A DNA stretch of 64,000 nt from Enterobacter sp. SA187 (lineage in GTDB: Bacteria; Pseudomonadota; Gammaproteobacteria; Enterobacterales; Enterobacteriaceae): positions 2,480,001-2,544,000 of the forward strand of contig NZ_CP019113.1 in NCBI RefSeq assembly GCF_001888805.2, read 5' to 3'. The notes under the pieces are model-generated. The model was not told the DNA's origin. It did not search any database and saw only the letters and a list, made by a program, of their open reading frames with translations. A program made the position numbers and the translations under genes. This document shows positions 1-8,370 of the stretch, in pieces (the first letter of the stretch is position 1; every line of letters starts with the position of its first letter).

Positions 1-923
1 TGGCCCCACACTGGAGCTTTATGCCGGGCACCTATAAAGGCGCGGAAGCGGGCGCTAACTTCGACTATGGCGACGCGGGCGCGCTGAGCTTCTCGTACAT
101 GTGGACCAACGAGTACAAAGCGCCCTGGCATCTGGAGATGGACGATTTCTACCAGAACGATCAGAAAACCAAAGTGGATTATCTGCACTCGCTGGGCGCG
201 AAGTATGACTTTAAAAACGATCTGCTGCTGGAAGCCGCCTTCGGGCAGGCTGAAGGCTATATCGATCAGTATTTCGCGAAAGCCAGCTACAAGTTTGATA
301 TTGCCGGCAGCCCGCTCTCCACCTCATACCAGTTCTACGGCACCCGCGATAAGGTCAGCGACGGCAGCGTCAACGATATCTACGACAGCACCGCCTGGCT
401 ACAGGCGCTGACCTTCGGCTATAAAATAGGGGATGTCGATCTGCGTCTCGAAGGTACCTGGGTGAAAGCGGAAGGGCAGCAGGGCTTCTTCCTGCAACGT
501 ATGACGCCAACCTATGCTTCATCGAATGGTCGACTGGACGTGTGGTGGGATAACCGTTCCGACTTTAACGCCGACGGTGAAAAAGCGGTGTTCTTCGGTG
601 CGATGTACGATCTGAAAAACTTCAATCTGCCGGGCTGGCAGGTGGGCGCGTCTTATGTTTATGCCTGGGACGCGAAACCGGCAGAGATGGCGACGCCGGA
701 TGCATACTACGATCCGAATTATCGCCTGAAAGAGTCGGCCTACAGCCTGGATGCGGTTTATACCCTGCAGGACGGTCGCGCCAAAGGCACGATGTTTAAG
801 CTGCACTTCACCCAGTACGACAACCACTCCGACATCCCCAGCTACAGCGGTGGCTATGGCAACATTTTCCAGGATGAGCGTGACGTGAAATTTATCGTTA
901 TCGCGCCATTCACCATTTTCTGA
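1..923 (+). CDS. chiP: chitoporin ChiP, 3' part
   Basis: This is the C-terminal part of the outer-membrane chitooligosaccharide porin ChiP (YbfM, OprD-like family). The reading frame is open from the window edge (codons begin at base 3) and ends with the aromatic C-terminal residue (…APFTIF) typical of outer-membrane beta-barrels. About 307 residues of a protein usually near 468 are visible. They match my memory of E. coli ChiP closely, for example SFMPGTYKGAEAGANFDYGD and FFLQRMTPTYASSNGRLD. In E. coli the next gene is the lipoprotein chiQ and then fur. Here a terminator and a flagellar island follow instead. The start and the ChiX-regulated leader lie outside the window. Confidence 0.96.
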   Translation, partial: APHWSFMPGTYKGAEAGANFDYGDAGALSFSYMWTNEYKAPWHLEMDDFYQNDQKTKVDYLHSLGAKYDFKNDLLLEAAFGQAEGYIDQYFAKASYKFDIAGSPLSTSYQFYGTRDKVSDGSVNDIYDSTAWLQALTFGYKIGDVDLRLEGTWVKAEGQQGFFLQRMTPTYASSNGRLDVWWDNRSDFNADGEKAVFFGAMYDLKNFNLPGWQVGASYVYAWDAKPAEMATPDAYYDPNYRLKESAYSLDAVYTLQDGRAKGTMFKLHFTQYDNHSDIPSYSGGYGNIFQDERDVKFIVIAPFTIF

Positions 924-948
924 CCCCGGCAGTTGCCGGATTTCCTCA

Positions 949-974
949 CCCGCTCCGCTGAGCGGGTTTTTTTT
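949..974 (+). terminator. Rho-independent terminator after chiP
   Basis: A 7-bp stem CCCGCTC/GAGCGGG with a CGCT loop is followed by eight T residues. It closes the chiP transcript just before the flagellin promoter, and marks the left edge of the inserted flagellar cluster. Confidence 0.9.
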
Positions 975-992
975 AAATTTTTTTTCCCGCCA

Positions 993-1021
993 TTTAATTT
1001 TTGCTCCCGGTGGTCGCTTTA
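993..1021 (+). promoter_or_regulatory. putative LafS (sigma-28) promoter of flagellin
   Basis: TTTAATTT at 993-1000 is followed, after a 12-base spacer, by GTCGCTTTA at 1013-1021. The same -10-like word occurs before flgK, and with one change (GCCGCTTTA) before flgM, which are the other two genes expected to depend on sigma-28. It resembles the FliA consensus (TAAAGTTT, GCCGATAA) but with CGCTTTA in place of CGATAA. The motif ends 45 bases before the lafA start codon. Assignment to LafS is inference. Confidence 0.65.
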
Positions 1022-1066
1022 CCACTACATCTCGACTGAGACCCATAAAATTCAAGGAGCAGGAAA

Positions 1067-1972
1067 ATGTTATCTATTAATACCAACGCCGCCTCTATGG
1101 CCGCTGTCAACGCCATCAACAAAAGCAATGCCTCTCTGAGCCAGTCCATGGAACGCCTGGCCACCGGTAACCGTATCAACTCCTCTGCGGATGATGCGGC
1201 AGGCAAACAGATTGCTAACCGCCTGACTGCACAGTCTGACGGCATGGCGGTTGCCCAGCGCAACATCGCCGATGCAACTGCGATGCTGCAAACCGCTGAC
1301 GGCACCTTTGACGAGATGAATGACATTCTGGGTCGCATGAAAGACCTCGCAACACAAGCAGCGAACGGAACCTACAGCGATGATGACCGTGCAGCCATGC
1401 AGTCCGAGTTCGACGAACTGGGTCAGGAAATGTCTGACATGATGCAGAACACCACCTACGGCGGCACCAACCTGTTCAACAAATCCGCCAGCGGTCTGTT
1501 CACCCAGGCATCCGGCGTGACTTTCCAGGTGGGTTCTGAAGCCACTGACCAGATGACCGTCAACATCTCTTCCCAGGTTGACGCGCTGACCACGTCCCTG
1601 AGCGCCCTGAGCGCCTCCTTTGCGGATGACTTCGGTACTGACGGCGCAGGCGGCGGCACCGGCGTAAGCGGCACTGAACTGATGTCTTCTGCTTCTGCGA
1701 CCGCCGCGATCGACAGCATTCAGAACGTGATGAGCGCGGTTGGCAAAATCCAGTCCACCCTGGGTGCGTCCATCAACCGTCTGAACGACACCGCGAACAA
1801 CCTGCAAAGCATGCAGGACAACACCAACGTGGCGATCGGTAACATCATGGATACCGACTACGCGGCGGAAGCGTCCAACATGTCCAAAGAGCAGGTGCTG
1901 ATGCAGACCAGCATCACCATGCTGAAACAGTCCAACAGCATGTCCGGCATGGTTTCCAGCCTGCTGCAGTAA
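1067..1972 (+). CDS. lafA: lateral flagellin LafA
   Basis: The 301-residue protein is the filament subunit, secreted by the flagellar type III apparatus. It has the conserved flagellin N-terminal domain (starting MLSINTNAASMAAVNAINKS, with ERLATGNRINSSADDAAG at about residues 30-47) and the conserved C-terminal domain (NIMDTDYAAEASNMSKEQVL near the end, finishing in SLLQ). The central part, about residues 150-215, is short and rich in Ser, Thr, Ala and Gly, so the surface-exposed D2/D3 region is minimal, as in many lateral flagellins. A clear AAGGAG ribosome site precedes the ATG. It is monocistronic, with its own promoter and terminator. Its exposed Ser/Thr residues are possible acceptors for the modification enzymes at 22.6-26.5 kb. 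Confidence 0.97.
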   Translation: MLSINTNAASMAAVNAINKSNASLSQSMERLATGNRINSSADDAAGKQIANRLTAQSDGMAVAQRNIADATAMLQTADGTFDEMNDILGRMKDLATQAANGTYSDDDRAAMQSEFDELGQEMSDMMQNTTYGGTNLFNKSASGLFTQASGVTFQVGSEATDQMTVNISSQVDALTTSLSALSASFADDFGTDGAGGGTGVSGTELMSSASATAAIDSIQNVMSAVGKIQSTLGASINRLNDTANNLQSMQDNTNVAIGNIMDTDYAAEASNMSKEQVLMQTSITMLKQSNSMSGMVSSLLQ

Positions 1973-1994
1973 TCGGCCTGACGTCCAGTCAAAG

Positions 1995-2021
1995 CACCGC
2001 CTTCGGGCGGTGTTTTTTTTT
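1995..2021 (+). terminator. Rho-independent terminator after lafA
   Basis: The stem CACCGCC/GGCGGTG with a TTCG tetraloop is followed by nine T residues. It separates the flagellin transcript from the sigma-54 operon that starts with fliD. Confidence 0.93.
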
Positions 2022-2052
2022 GCCGCCCGCTGCCGCACAGAGGGAAAAAACC

Positions 2053-2082
2053 TTCCGCGCGAAGCGGAAAACGCCTTTCCGC
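2053..2082 (+). promoter_or_regulatory. candidate LafK enhancer upstream of fliD
   Basis: GCGGAAA at 2064-2070 and TTTCCGC at 2076-2082 form an inverted repeat with a 5-base spacer. A further half-site TTCCGC lies at 2053-2058. Exactly the same repeat with the same spacer lies upstream of the other sigma-54 promoter, at 28794-28812. Its centre is about 73 bases upstream of the expected start of the fliD transcript, a usual distance for a bacterial enhancer-binding protein. The link to LafK is inferred from context. Confidence 0.65.
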
Positions 2083-2119
2083 CTGTAATTATCTTATTGA
2101 TTTTAATGGGTAAAATTAT

Positions 2120-2135
2120 TGGCATGGCAATTGCT
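2120..2135 (+). promoter_or_regulatory. sigma-54 promoter of the fliD-motB operon
   Basis: TGGCATG-N4-TTGCT fits the sigma-54 consensus, with GG at 2121-2122 and GC at 2133-2134 separated by the required ten bases. Transcription would start near 2146, upstream of fliD at 2170. A sigma-54 activator (LafK) is encoded in the cluster. Confidence 0.88.
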
Positions 2136-2169
2136 AATTATGAGCCATGAAATCTGAACGGAGCAAAAA

Positions 2170-3486
2170 ATGATTAACCCGCAGCAGATTGCGAAAAAAT
2201 TCGCCCTGATGGATATCTCCACCAAGGCATCGTCGCTGGCGCGCCAGCAAAACGACATCGATACCCAGACCAGCGCGCTGGAGAGTCTGGACAGCGCCCT
2301 GACCGCCTTCCAGAGCGCGGTGGATGCGCTGAACAGCGAGACGGGCGGCCCGGTGGTTAACACCGTTACCGCCAACAACGACTCGGCGACCATTACCGCC
2401 GACTCCACCGCCGCGGAAGGCTCTTACACCTTCTTCGTTGACCAGCTGGCCACCGCGCAGCAGTCCACGCTGGCCTTTGCCGACGGCGATATTCCGAATA
2501 GCGGCACTTTCACCATCACCATGGGTGACAGTGAAATGGACATCGATCTCAGCACGGTCGATTCCAGTGGCGATGGCAGCGTATCGGTGGCAGAGCTGGC
2601 GGATGCCATTAACGATTCGCCGGACAATCCGGGCGTCACCGCCACCATCGTCAACACCGATGGCAGCACCACCCTGATGCTTACCGCCGATGAAACCGGG
2701 GCGGAAAACGCCTTTACCGTCTCCGCCAGCGGCGTCGATCCGGCGTCGGCGTTCGCCACCGACATCAGCAACCAGAAAGATCTGGCGGTGGCGCAGGACT
2801 CGGTGGTGTATCTCGGCAGCTCGCCGGAAACCGGCGTGATGATCACCAGCAGCAGCAACACCTACACCGATCTTATTCCCGGCGTCAGCATCACCTTCGC
2901 CGAAGAATCCGCCGAGGGTGAACCCCTGACTTTCAACGTCAAAAACGATTCCGGCGCCTCGCAGGAAAAGGTGCAGACCTTTGTCGATGCCTATAACACG
3001 CTGGTGGATACCCTGGACGCGCTGACCACCAACGGCGGCGGCACCGGATCGGCCGGGCCGCTGGCGGGGGACGCGGGGATCTCCTCGCTGGAGCGCCAGA
3101 TCGAGGACATTACCCACGCCAGCTATAACGGCGTGTCCATCGTCGACTACGGCATCACGCTGGATCCTGACGGGCACCTGCAAATCGACAGCGAAAAATT
3201 CGACGAGGCAATGGAAGAAAACCCGGACGGTCTGACCGCGCTCTTTGTCGGCCCGGACAGCATGACCGCCCAGCTCGACAGCCTGATGGAGACCTGGCTT
3301 GACGACACCGACGGCATCATCTCGCAGCGGCAGAGCAACCTCGACGACAAACAGGAAAAAGTCACCAACAGCGTGGATGACCTGAAGACCCGTTACAACA
3401 CCTCTTACGAACGCTATCTGGAGGAGTTCACCTCCACGCTGGTTGAAATTGAAAGCATGAAAATGAGCATGGCGGCATTCATGTAA
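2170..3486 (+). CDS. fliD: flagellar filament cap FliD (LafB)
   Basis: This 438-residue protein is the hook-associated protein 2 that caps the filament and guides flagellin folding. The N-terminal coiled segment (about residues 1-60, with LARQQNDIDTQTSALESLDS) and the C-terminal coiled segment (LDDKQEKVTNSVDDLKTRYN and onward, ending in SMKMSMAAFM) fit FliD. The middle is a variable, acidic, Ser/Thr-rich region. It is the first gene after the sigma-54 promoter and heads a run fliD-fliS-lafD-fliK-fliL-fliA-motA-motB with short or no gaps, the order known for laf clusters (lafBCDEFSTU). The start is ATG after GGAGC. Confidence 0.95.
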   Translation: MINPQQIAKKFALMDISTKASSLARQQNDIDTQTSALESLDSALTAFQSAVDALNSETGGPVVNTVTANNDSATITADSTAAEGSYTFFVDQLATAQQSTLAFADGDIPNSGTFTITMGDSEMDIDLSTVDSSGDGSVSVAELADAINDSPDNPGVTATIVNTDGSTTLMLTADETGAENAFTVSASGVDPASAFATDISNQKDLAVAQDSVVYLGSSPETGVMITSSSNTYTDLIPGVSITFAEESAEGEPLTFNVKNDSGASQEKVQTFVDAYNTLVDTLDALTTNGGGTGSAGPLAGDAGISSLERQIEDITHASYNGVSIVDYGITLDPDGHLQIDSEKFDEAMEENPDGLTALFVGPDSMTAQLDSLMETWLDDTDGIISQRQSNLDDKQEKVTNSVDDLKTRYNTSYERYLEEFTSTLVEIESMKMSMAAFM

Positions 3487-3514
3487 GTCGCCGTCCGAAA
3501 AGGTCAAAACAACG

Positions 3515-3907
3515 ATGTACGCTTCAGATAATGGTTACACCCAATACAAAGAGATGGATCTGGCCGCCCGCACCGCGTCAGCTTCGCCGCTGGATCTGGT
3601 GCTGGTGCTCTACGCCGGGCTGATGGACGAGCTGGAACGGGCAAAGAGCCATATCGAAAACAAACGCTACGAGCGCAAAGCGCAAAGCATCAACAAATGC
3701 ATCGACATTCTCAATGCCCTGACCAGCTCGCTGGAGTTTGAAAACGGCGGCGACCTGGTGCTCAACCTCGCGCGGCTTTATGACCACTGCGTCTACCGCC
3801 TGTATGAAGCCAGCGGCCAGATGTCGACGGCGAAAGTCGACGAAGTGGTGCTGATCCTTTCTAACCTGCGCGAAGGCTGGGAAGGCCTGGCGCAAAAACT
3901 GGGCTGA
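3515..3907 (+). CDS. fliS: flagellin chaperone FliS (LafC)
   Basis: The 130-residue protein matches FliS, the cytoplasmic chaperone that binds the C-terminus of flagellin and prevents early polymerisation. The opening YTQYKEMDLAARTASASPLD and the following hydrophobic helix (LVLVLYAGLMDELERAKSHI) are typical, as is the length. It follows fliD by 28 bases. The ribosome site is weak, so translation may depend partly on coupling to fliD. Confidence 0.94.
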   Translation: MYASDNGYTQYKEMDLAARTASASPLDLVLVLYAGLMDELERAKSHIENKRYERKAQSINKCIDILNALTSSLEFENGGDLVLNLARLYDHCVYRLYEASGQMSTAKVDEVVLILSNLREGWEGLAQKLG

Positions 3908-3910
3908 TCT

Positions 3911-4231
3911 ATGACAAGCAACGCACTACGCCTGCAAATAGAGAGTCTGCTGGACGCGATGAACGAGAGCCTCGACAAACAGCGCTGGCGGCGCCTGCCC
4001 GCGCTGCGCCAGCGGCTGATGATGCTGTTTGCGCAGTACCGCGACGCCGCGCCTTCCCCTGACGAACTGGCGCAGGTGAAATCCCGCCTGCGCGACGGCT
4101 TCGCGCAGATAATCGCCCGCCGCGAGGCGCGTGCCGCTCAGCTTGCGGCGCGGATGGAAAAGCACCGTCAGCAGCAGGAGGGGCGGCTGGCCTATTCGAT
4201 GGTCAATCTGGTGGCGGAGCAAAAATCATGA
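3911..4231 (+). CDS. lafD: FliT-like flagellar chaperone (LafD)
   Basis: This 106-residue, arginine- and glutamine-rich, all-helical protein occupies the FliT/LafD slot directly after fliS. FliT-type proteins are export chaperones for the FliD cap. Sequence similarity in this family is low, so the call rests mainly on position, size and helical character. Its TGA overlaps the ATG of fliK (ATGA), so the two are translationally coupled. Confidence 0.65.
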   Translation: MTSNALRLQIESLLDAMNESLDKQRWRRLPALRQRLMMLFAQYRDAAPSPDELAQVKSRLRDGFAQIIARREARAAQLAARMEKHRQQQEGRLAYSMVNLVAEQKS

Positions 4232-5271
4232 AAACCCTGTCATTACTTTCCGAAGCCATGGGGCAACTGCTTTCCGCGCTCCCTGTGAAGCCGCAAGGGG
4301 AGGGCAGCGCGGCGGGCTTTTCGCTGCCTGACGATCATCATCGCAAGCACGCTGAAAAGCCGCATCCGGCGGAGAAAATCATTGCCGATCCGCGGGAACA
4401 GCTGGATCTGCTGCTGGCGCACTTCCTGACGCCCTCTGCCACAGATCCCAGGCCCGACGCCGCTGCGCCGCTGATGCAGATGGCCGCCCGCGCGGGAGAG
4501 CAGAGCAAAACCGACGCGCAGCCGATGATCGATCCGCTCGCCAGTCTGCTGACCGACTCGCCAAAACTCCAGGCGGTGATGGCGACGCTGCTTGCTGCGC
4601 AACCGCTCACCGGCGACACCCTGCAGCAGCAGGCCACGCTGGCGCGCAGCGCGGCGGAAAATTTGCAGGCTATCGCGCCGCGCCAGACGGCTGCGCCGCA
4701 GGCCGACGCGAAGCCCCGCGTCATGCGCAGCGCTCCCCGCGTGGAGACTGCCGCGCCGCCGCGCCACGACAAGCTCACGCCGTCCGTACTGGCGAGCACC
4801 ACCTTTACCCGTGAAATGCGTCCGCCGCAGGAATTCGATGCGCGGACGCAGCCGCTGAACCTGTCAACCGACAGCGCGGAGTGGGGCGATAAGCTCACCA
4901 GCCTGCTGAAAGATCGCATCCACTTTCAGATCGGTCAGCAGCAGCAAAGCTCCACCATTCGTCTGGATCCGCCGTCGCTCGGCAAGATTGAGATCGCCAT
5001 ACATATGGAGGCGGGCAAGCTGGTGGTGCACATCGGCGCCAGCCAGGCGGATGTCTGCCGCTCGCTGCAACAGCTCAGCGACAACCTGCGCCAGCAGCTC
5101 ACCGGGCAGAACTTTGTCGGCGTTGAGGTGCACGTCTCGCAGGATGGGCAGTCGCAACAGCAGCAGGAAAGACAGTCACAGCAGCAGTCGGCGCAGATCC
5201 GCTCTGCCGTCGAACTGGAAGAAGAAGATACCCCCACCCGACAGAATGATTCTGTCCTGATCAAAGTGTAG
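4228..5271 (+). CDS. fliK: flagellar hook-length control protein FliK (LafE)
   Basis: The 347-residue protein is the secreted molecular ruler that sets hook length and switches export specificity through FlhB. The N-terminal two thirds is Pro-, Ala- and Gln-rich and low in complexity, as in other FliK proteins. The C-terminal part carries the conserved core LDPPSLGKIEIAIHMEAGKL, followed by a helix with LSDNLRQQL and a Gln-rich tail. It starts inside the stop codon of lafD and is followed by fliL after six bases. Confidence 0.93.
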   Translation: MKTLSLLSEAMGQLLSALPVKPQGEGSAAGFSLPDDHHRKHAEKPHPAEKIIADPREQLDLLLAHFLTPSATDPRPDAAAPLMQMAARAGEQSKTDAQPMIDPLASLLTDSPKLQAVMATLLAAQPLTGDTLQQQATLARSAAENLQAIAPRQTAAPQADAKPRVMRSAPRVETAAPPRHDKLTPSVLASTTFTREMRPPQEFDARTQPLNLSTDSAEWGDKLTSLLKDRIHFQIGQQQQSSTIRLDPPSLGKIEIAIHMEAGKLVVHIGASQADVCRSLQQLSDNLRQQLTGQNFVGVEVHVSQDGQSQQQQERQSQQQSAQIRSAVELEEEDTPTRQNDSVLIKV

Positions 5272-5277
5272 AGGCCC

Positions 5278-5757
5278 ATGAAAAAAACGCTTATGGTCGG
5301 CATGTTTGCCGCCACTCTCGCGATCCTCGTCGGCGGCGGCGCTGCCGTCGGCGCGATTTATTATATGAAAGACCAGGCCCCCCAGGCGTCAGGTGACGCG
5401 GCGGCTGCCAGCGCAACGAAACTGAAAGCGAAAAAAGAGGGTGATGACGTCTTTGTCACCCTGCCGGAATCGCTGATCACGCTGCACGATAATAGCGGCA
5501 ACGATCGTTATATGTTGCTGGAAGTGGCGATGGTGGCCGACGATGAAAAAGCCTCGAAAAAAATCCTCGCCGACGAGCCGTTATATCAGAGCATCATTGT
5601 GTCCACCTTATCGGATATGGAATACGACGAGGTGCGTAAATTAAAAGTCAGTGAAATAAAACAAACCCTGCTCACCGCCCTGAAAACGCAGTTAAAAGCC
5701 CGGGATATTTCCGCGCCCTACAGCGATGTCTTACTGAAAAAAGTCGTTTATCAGTGA
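5278..5757 (+). CDS. fliL: flagellar basal-body-associated protein FliL (LafF)
   Basis: The 159-residue inner-membrane protein has a single N-terminal transmembrane segment (about residues 5-28, rich in Gly and Ala) and a periplasmic domain with VTLPESLITLHDNSG, YMLLEVAMV and a C-terminal DVLLKKVVYQ, all typical of FliL. FliL proteins surround and stabilise the stator at the motor, which fits the motAB genes downstream. Confidence 0.92.
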   Translation: MKKTLMVGMFAATLAILVGGGAAVGAIYYMKDQAPQASGDAAAASATKLKAKKEGDDVFVTLPESLITLHDNSGNDRYMLLEVAMVADDEKASKKILADEPLYQSIIVSTLSDMEYDEVRKLKVSEIKQTLLTALKTQLKARDISAPYSDVLLKKVVYQ

Positions 5758-5784
5758 TCGCCGGAAAATAACGGAAATAACACC

Positions 5785-6498
5785 ATGACACTTGCCTGGG
5801 AAATGCAGGACTTCCAGACCCTGCCTTCATTAACGCCCGCGGAGGAGAGCCACTATTTACAGGCTTACCTGCCGCTGGTGCGCAAAGTGGTTCGCCAGCT
5901 CGCGCCGCAATGCAGCGCGGTGATGGACCGGCAGGATATGGAACAGATCGCGCTGATGGGCCTGCTGGAAGCGATCCGGCGCTACGGCGCGCCGGATACG
6001 GGATTTGGCGGCTACGCGGTGCAGCGCATACGCGGCGCGGTGCTGGATGAACTGCGCAGTCTGGACTGGCGTCCGCGCTCGCTGCGACAAAAATTCCATC
6101 AGGTCAATGACGCCATCCGCGCGGTGCGTAAAACCCTCGGGCGCGAACCTGAGGCGCATGAGCTGGCGGCTGAAGGCATCACGGCGGAGGATTACCGGGA
6201 ATACCTGAGTCTGGAAGGGGCGGGCAGCCTCGCAAGCCTGGATGAATTGCTGGATGCCGATCAGAGCGCCGTACCGCTGGAAAGCCGTCGGCTGGAAGAG
6301 CAGGTGATCACCCAGCATATGCTCGGTAAAGCGCTCGGCAGCCTTAGCGAAAAAGAGCAGCAGATCCTGTTTCTTTATTACCAGCAGGATATGAATTTTA
6401 AAGAGATCGCCTTAGTGCTCGGGCTGACGGAAGCGCGCATTTGCCAGTTGAATAAAAAGATCGCGCAAAAACTTAAAGATTATTTCGCCACACATTAA
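5785..6498 (+). CDS. fliA: flagellar sigma-28 factor LafS (FliA family)
   Basis: This 237-residue sigma factor directs late flagellar transcription. Region 2 is seen in YLPLVRKVVRQLAPQ and DMEQIALMGLLEAIRRYGAP with YAVQRIRGAVLDELRSLDW. Region 3 follows with REPEAHELAAEGIT, and region 4 ends with LSEKEQQILFLYYQQDMNFK and the helix-turn-helix IALVLGLTEARICQLNKKI. It is placed within the sigma-54 operon, so LafK would control LafS supply. Its expected antagonist is the FlgM encoded at 26957-27259. The shared promoter words before lafA, flgK and flgM are its likely targets. Confidence 0.95.
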   Translation: MTLAWEMQDFQTLPSLTPAEESHYLQAYLPLVRKVVRQLAPQCSAVMDRQDMEQIALMGLLEAIRRYGAPDTGFGGYAVQRIRGAVLDELRSLDWRPRSLRQKFHQVNDAIRAVRKTLGREPEAHELAAEGITAEDYREYLSLEGAGSLASLDELLDADQSAVPLESRRLEEQVITQHMLGKALGSLSEKEQQILFLYYQQDMNFKEIALVLGLTEARICQLNKKIAQKLKDYFATH

Positions 6499-6546
6499 TT
6501 CTTCTTTACGTAATAAGAGCCTGCCGCGCAGGTTCGCAGAGGTGTT

Positions 6547-7413
6547 ATGCAAAAGTTATTTGGTTTACTCATTGTCTTAGGTTGCGTATTTGGCGGTTAT
6601 TTCGAAGCGGGCGGGCAGTTAATTGCTATCTGGCAGCCCGCGGAAATCGTCATTATTTTAGGGGCCGGTTTTGGCGCCATGATCATCGGTAATCCGCTGC
6701 ACGTCTTAAAAGAGATCGTCCATCAGATTAAGGGCGTGATCAGCAAAAAAAATATGGGCGCGGAATTTCAGCGCCAGCTGCTGATGTGCCTGTATGAACT
6801 GCTGGAAGCGGTACAGACCGGCGGCCTGCGCACCCTCGATCAGCATATCGAACAGCCGGACGAGAGCACTATTTTTCAAAAATTCCCGCTGGTGCTTAAG
6901 CAAAAACGGCTGGTGATGTTTATCGCCGATAACTTCCGCCTGATGGCGATGGGTAAAATCGACGCCCACGAGCTGGAAAACATTCTCGACCAGGAACTGG
7001 TGACCATTGAAGGCGAGCTGATGGCGCCGTCCCGCTCCCTGCAACGTACCGCAGAGGCCATGCCAGGCTTCGGCATCTGCGCGGCGGTACTCGGCATTAT
7101 CATCACCATGCAGTCCATTGACGGCTCCATTGCGCTGATCGGCCTGAAAGTGGCGGCGGCGCTGGTGGGGACTTTCCTCGGCGTGTTCTTCTGCTACTGC
7201 TTTATGGATCCGCTGGCAAACGCCATGGAGCAGCAGGCGCGCGCCGAACACTCGCTGCTGGAATGCGTGCGTACCGTGCTGGTGGCGCAGGCGGGCGGCA
7301 AACCGACCCTGCTGGCGGTGGATGCCGGCCGTAAATTGCTGCACCTGGCGTCAAAACCGACGTTCGCCAATCTGGATGCGTGGGTGAACGCCATGCTGGA
7401 GCAGGAGGAGTAA
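6547..7413 (+). CDS. motA: flagellar stator protein MotA (LafT)
   Basis: The 288-residue protein is the larger stator subunit. It has four membrane segments (two near residues 1-50 starting MQKLFGLLIVLGCVFGGYFE, two near 170-215 including GICAAVLGIIITMQSIDGS) separated by a large cytoplasmic loop that contacts FliG. The family hallmarks EAGGQL and FRLMAMGKIDAHELE are present. The stop codon overlaps the start of motB (TAATG). No MotX/MotY-type partners are present in the cluster. Confidence 0.96.
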   Translation: MQKLFGLLIVLGCVFGGYFEAGGQLIAIWQPAEIVIILGAGFGAMIIGNPLHVLKEIVHQIKGVISKKNMGAEFQRQLLMCLYELLEAVQTGGLRTLDQHIEQPDESTIFQKFPLVLKQKRLVMFIADNFRLMAMGKIDAHELENILDQELVTIEGELMAPSRSLQRTAEAMPGFGICAAVLGIIITMQSIDGSIALIGLKVAAALVGTFLGVFFCYCFMDPLANAMEQQARAEHSLLECVRTVLVAQAGGKPTLLAVDAGRKLLHLASKPTFANLDAWVNAMLEQEE

Positions 7414-8351
7414 TGCGCCCTGCCAACCGCCGCAACCGTGGCACGCAAACCACCATCATCCGCCGTCAGATCAAAAAGAGTCACGCCGGACACCACGGCG
7501 GCGCATGGAAAGTGGCCTTTGCCGACTTTACGCTGGCGATGATGGCGCTGTTTATGACGCTGTGGATCGTCAACAGCGTCAGCCAGACCGATCGCGAAAA
7601 TATCGTCGCCGCGCTGCACGGCCACTCCATTTTTAGCGGCAATGGTATTTCGCCGTTAAGCAGCCTGGCGAAGAAAATCAACAGCAAACCCATTCCGCAT
7701 CCGGGCGAGAACAAAAATGCCGCCATTGATAAAGAGAGCGAAGAAAAAGCGCGGGAAACCAGCAAAAAGATGGCGGAGATGAAGCAAAAATCCGCCAGCG
7801 AACTGGGCGAGCTGGCGAACAGCATCAATGAGATCGCCCTGAAGGCGCACATGGAGAGCAACCTGGAGATGGAGATCGTCCCCCAGGGGCTGCGCATTCT
7901 GATCAAGGACAACCAGAACCGCAATATGTTTGAGCGCGGCAGCGCGAAGATCATGCCGTTCTTCCGCGTACTGCTCAGCGAGCTGACGCCGGTGTTTGAC
8001 TCGCTGGATAACAAAATCATTATCACCGGCCATACCGACGCCATGCCCTATAAAGGCGATGCCCGGCAGTATAACAACTGGAATCTTTCCGGCGATCGGG
8101 CGCTGTCGGCACGACGGGTGATGGAGCAGGCGGGTATGCCCTCAGGTAAAGTGATGCAGGTCAGCGCCATGGCGGATCAGATGCTGCTTAACGCGGCAGA
8201 TCCTGCCGGGGCCGATAACCGCCGCATCGAAATCATGGTGCTGACCCACTCCGCCGCCGACACCCTGTACCAGTTCTTTGGCTCGCAGGGGGAGAAGGTG
8301 GTGAAACCGCTGGCGGCGAAGCTTGACCAGCAACTCCCCAAAGATCCCTGA
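7413..8351 (+). CDS. motB: flagellar stator protein MotB (LafU)
   Basis: The 312-residue protein is the peptidoglycan-anchored stator subunit. The ATG at 7413 overlaps the motA stop and is preceded by GGAGGAG, so it is preferred to an upstream in-frame ATG at 7380. The single membrane segment holds the ion-binding aspartate (AFADFTLAMMALFM, D38). The periplasmic OmpA/MotB domain is seen in IIITGHTDAMPY, NNWNLSGDRALSARRVM and ADNRRIEIMVL. It closes the run of genes that begins at the fliD sigma-54 promoter, apart from the peptidase that follows. Confidence 0.96.
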   Translation: MRPANRRNRGTQTTIIRRQIKKSHAGHHGGAWKVAFADFTLAMMALFMTLWIVNSVSQTDRENIVAALHGHSIFSGNGISPLSSLAKKINSKPIPHPGENKNAAIDKESEEKARETSKKMAEMKQKSASELGELANSINEIALKAHMESNLEMEIVPQGLRILIKDNQNRNMFERGSAKIMPFFRVLLSELTPVFDSLDNKIIITGHTDAMPYKGDARQYNNWNLSGDRALSARRVMEQAGMPSGKVMQVSAMADQMLLNAADPAGADNRRIEIMVLTHSAADTLYQFFGSQGEKVVKPLAAKLDQQLPKDP

Positions 8352-8370
8352 GTTATCACCTTAAACGCTT

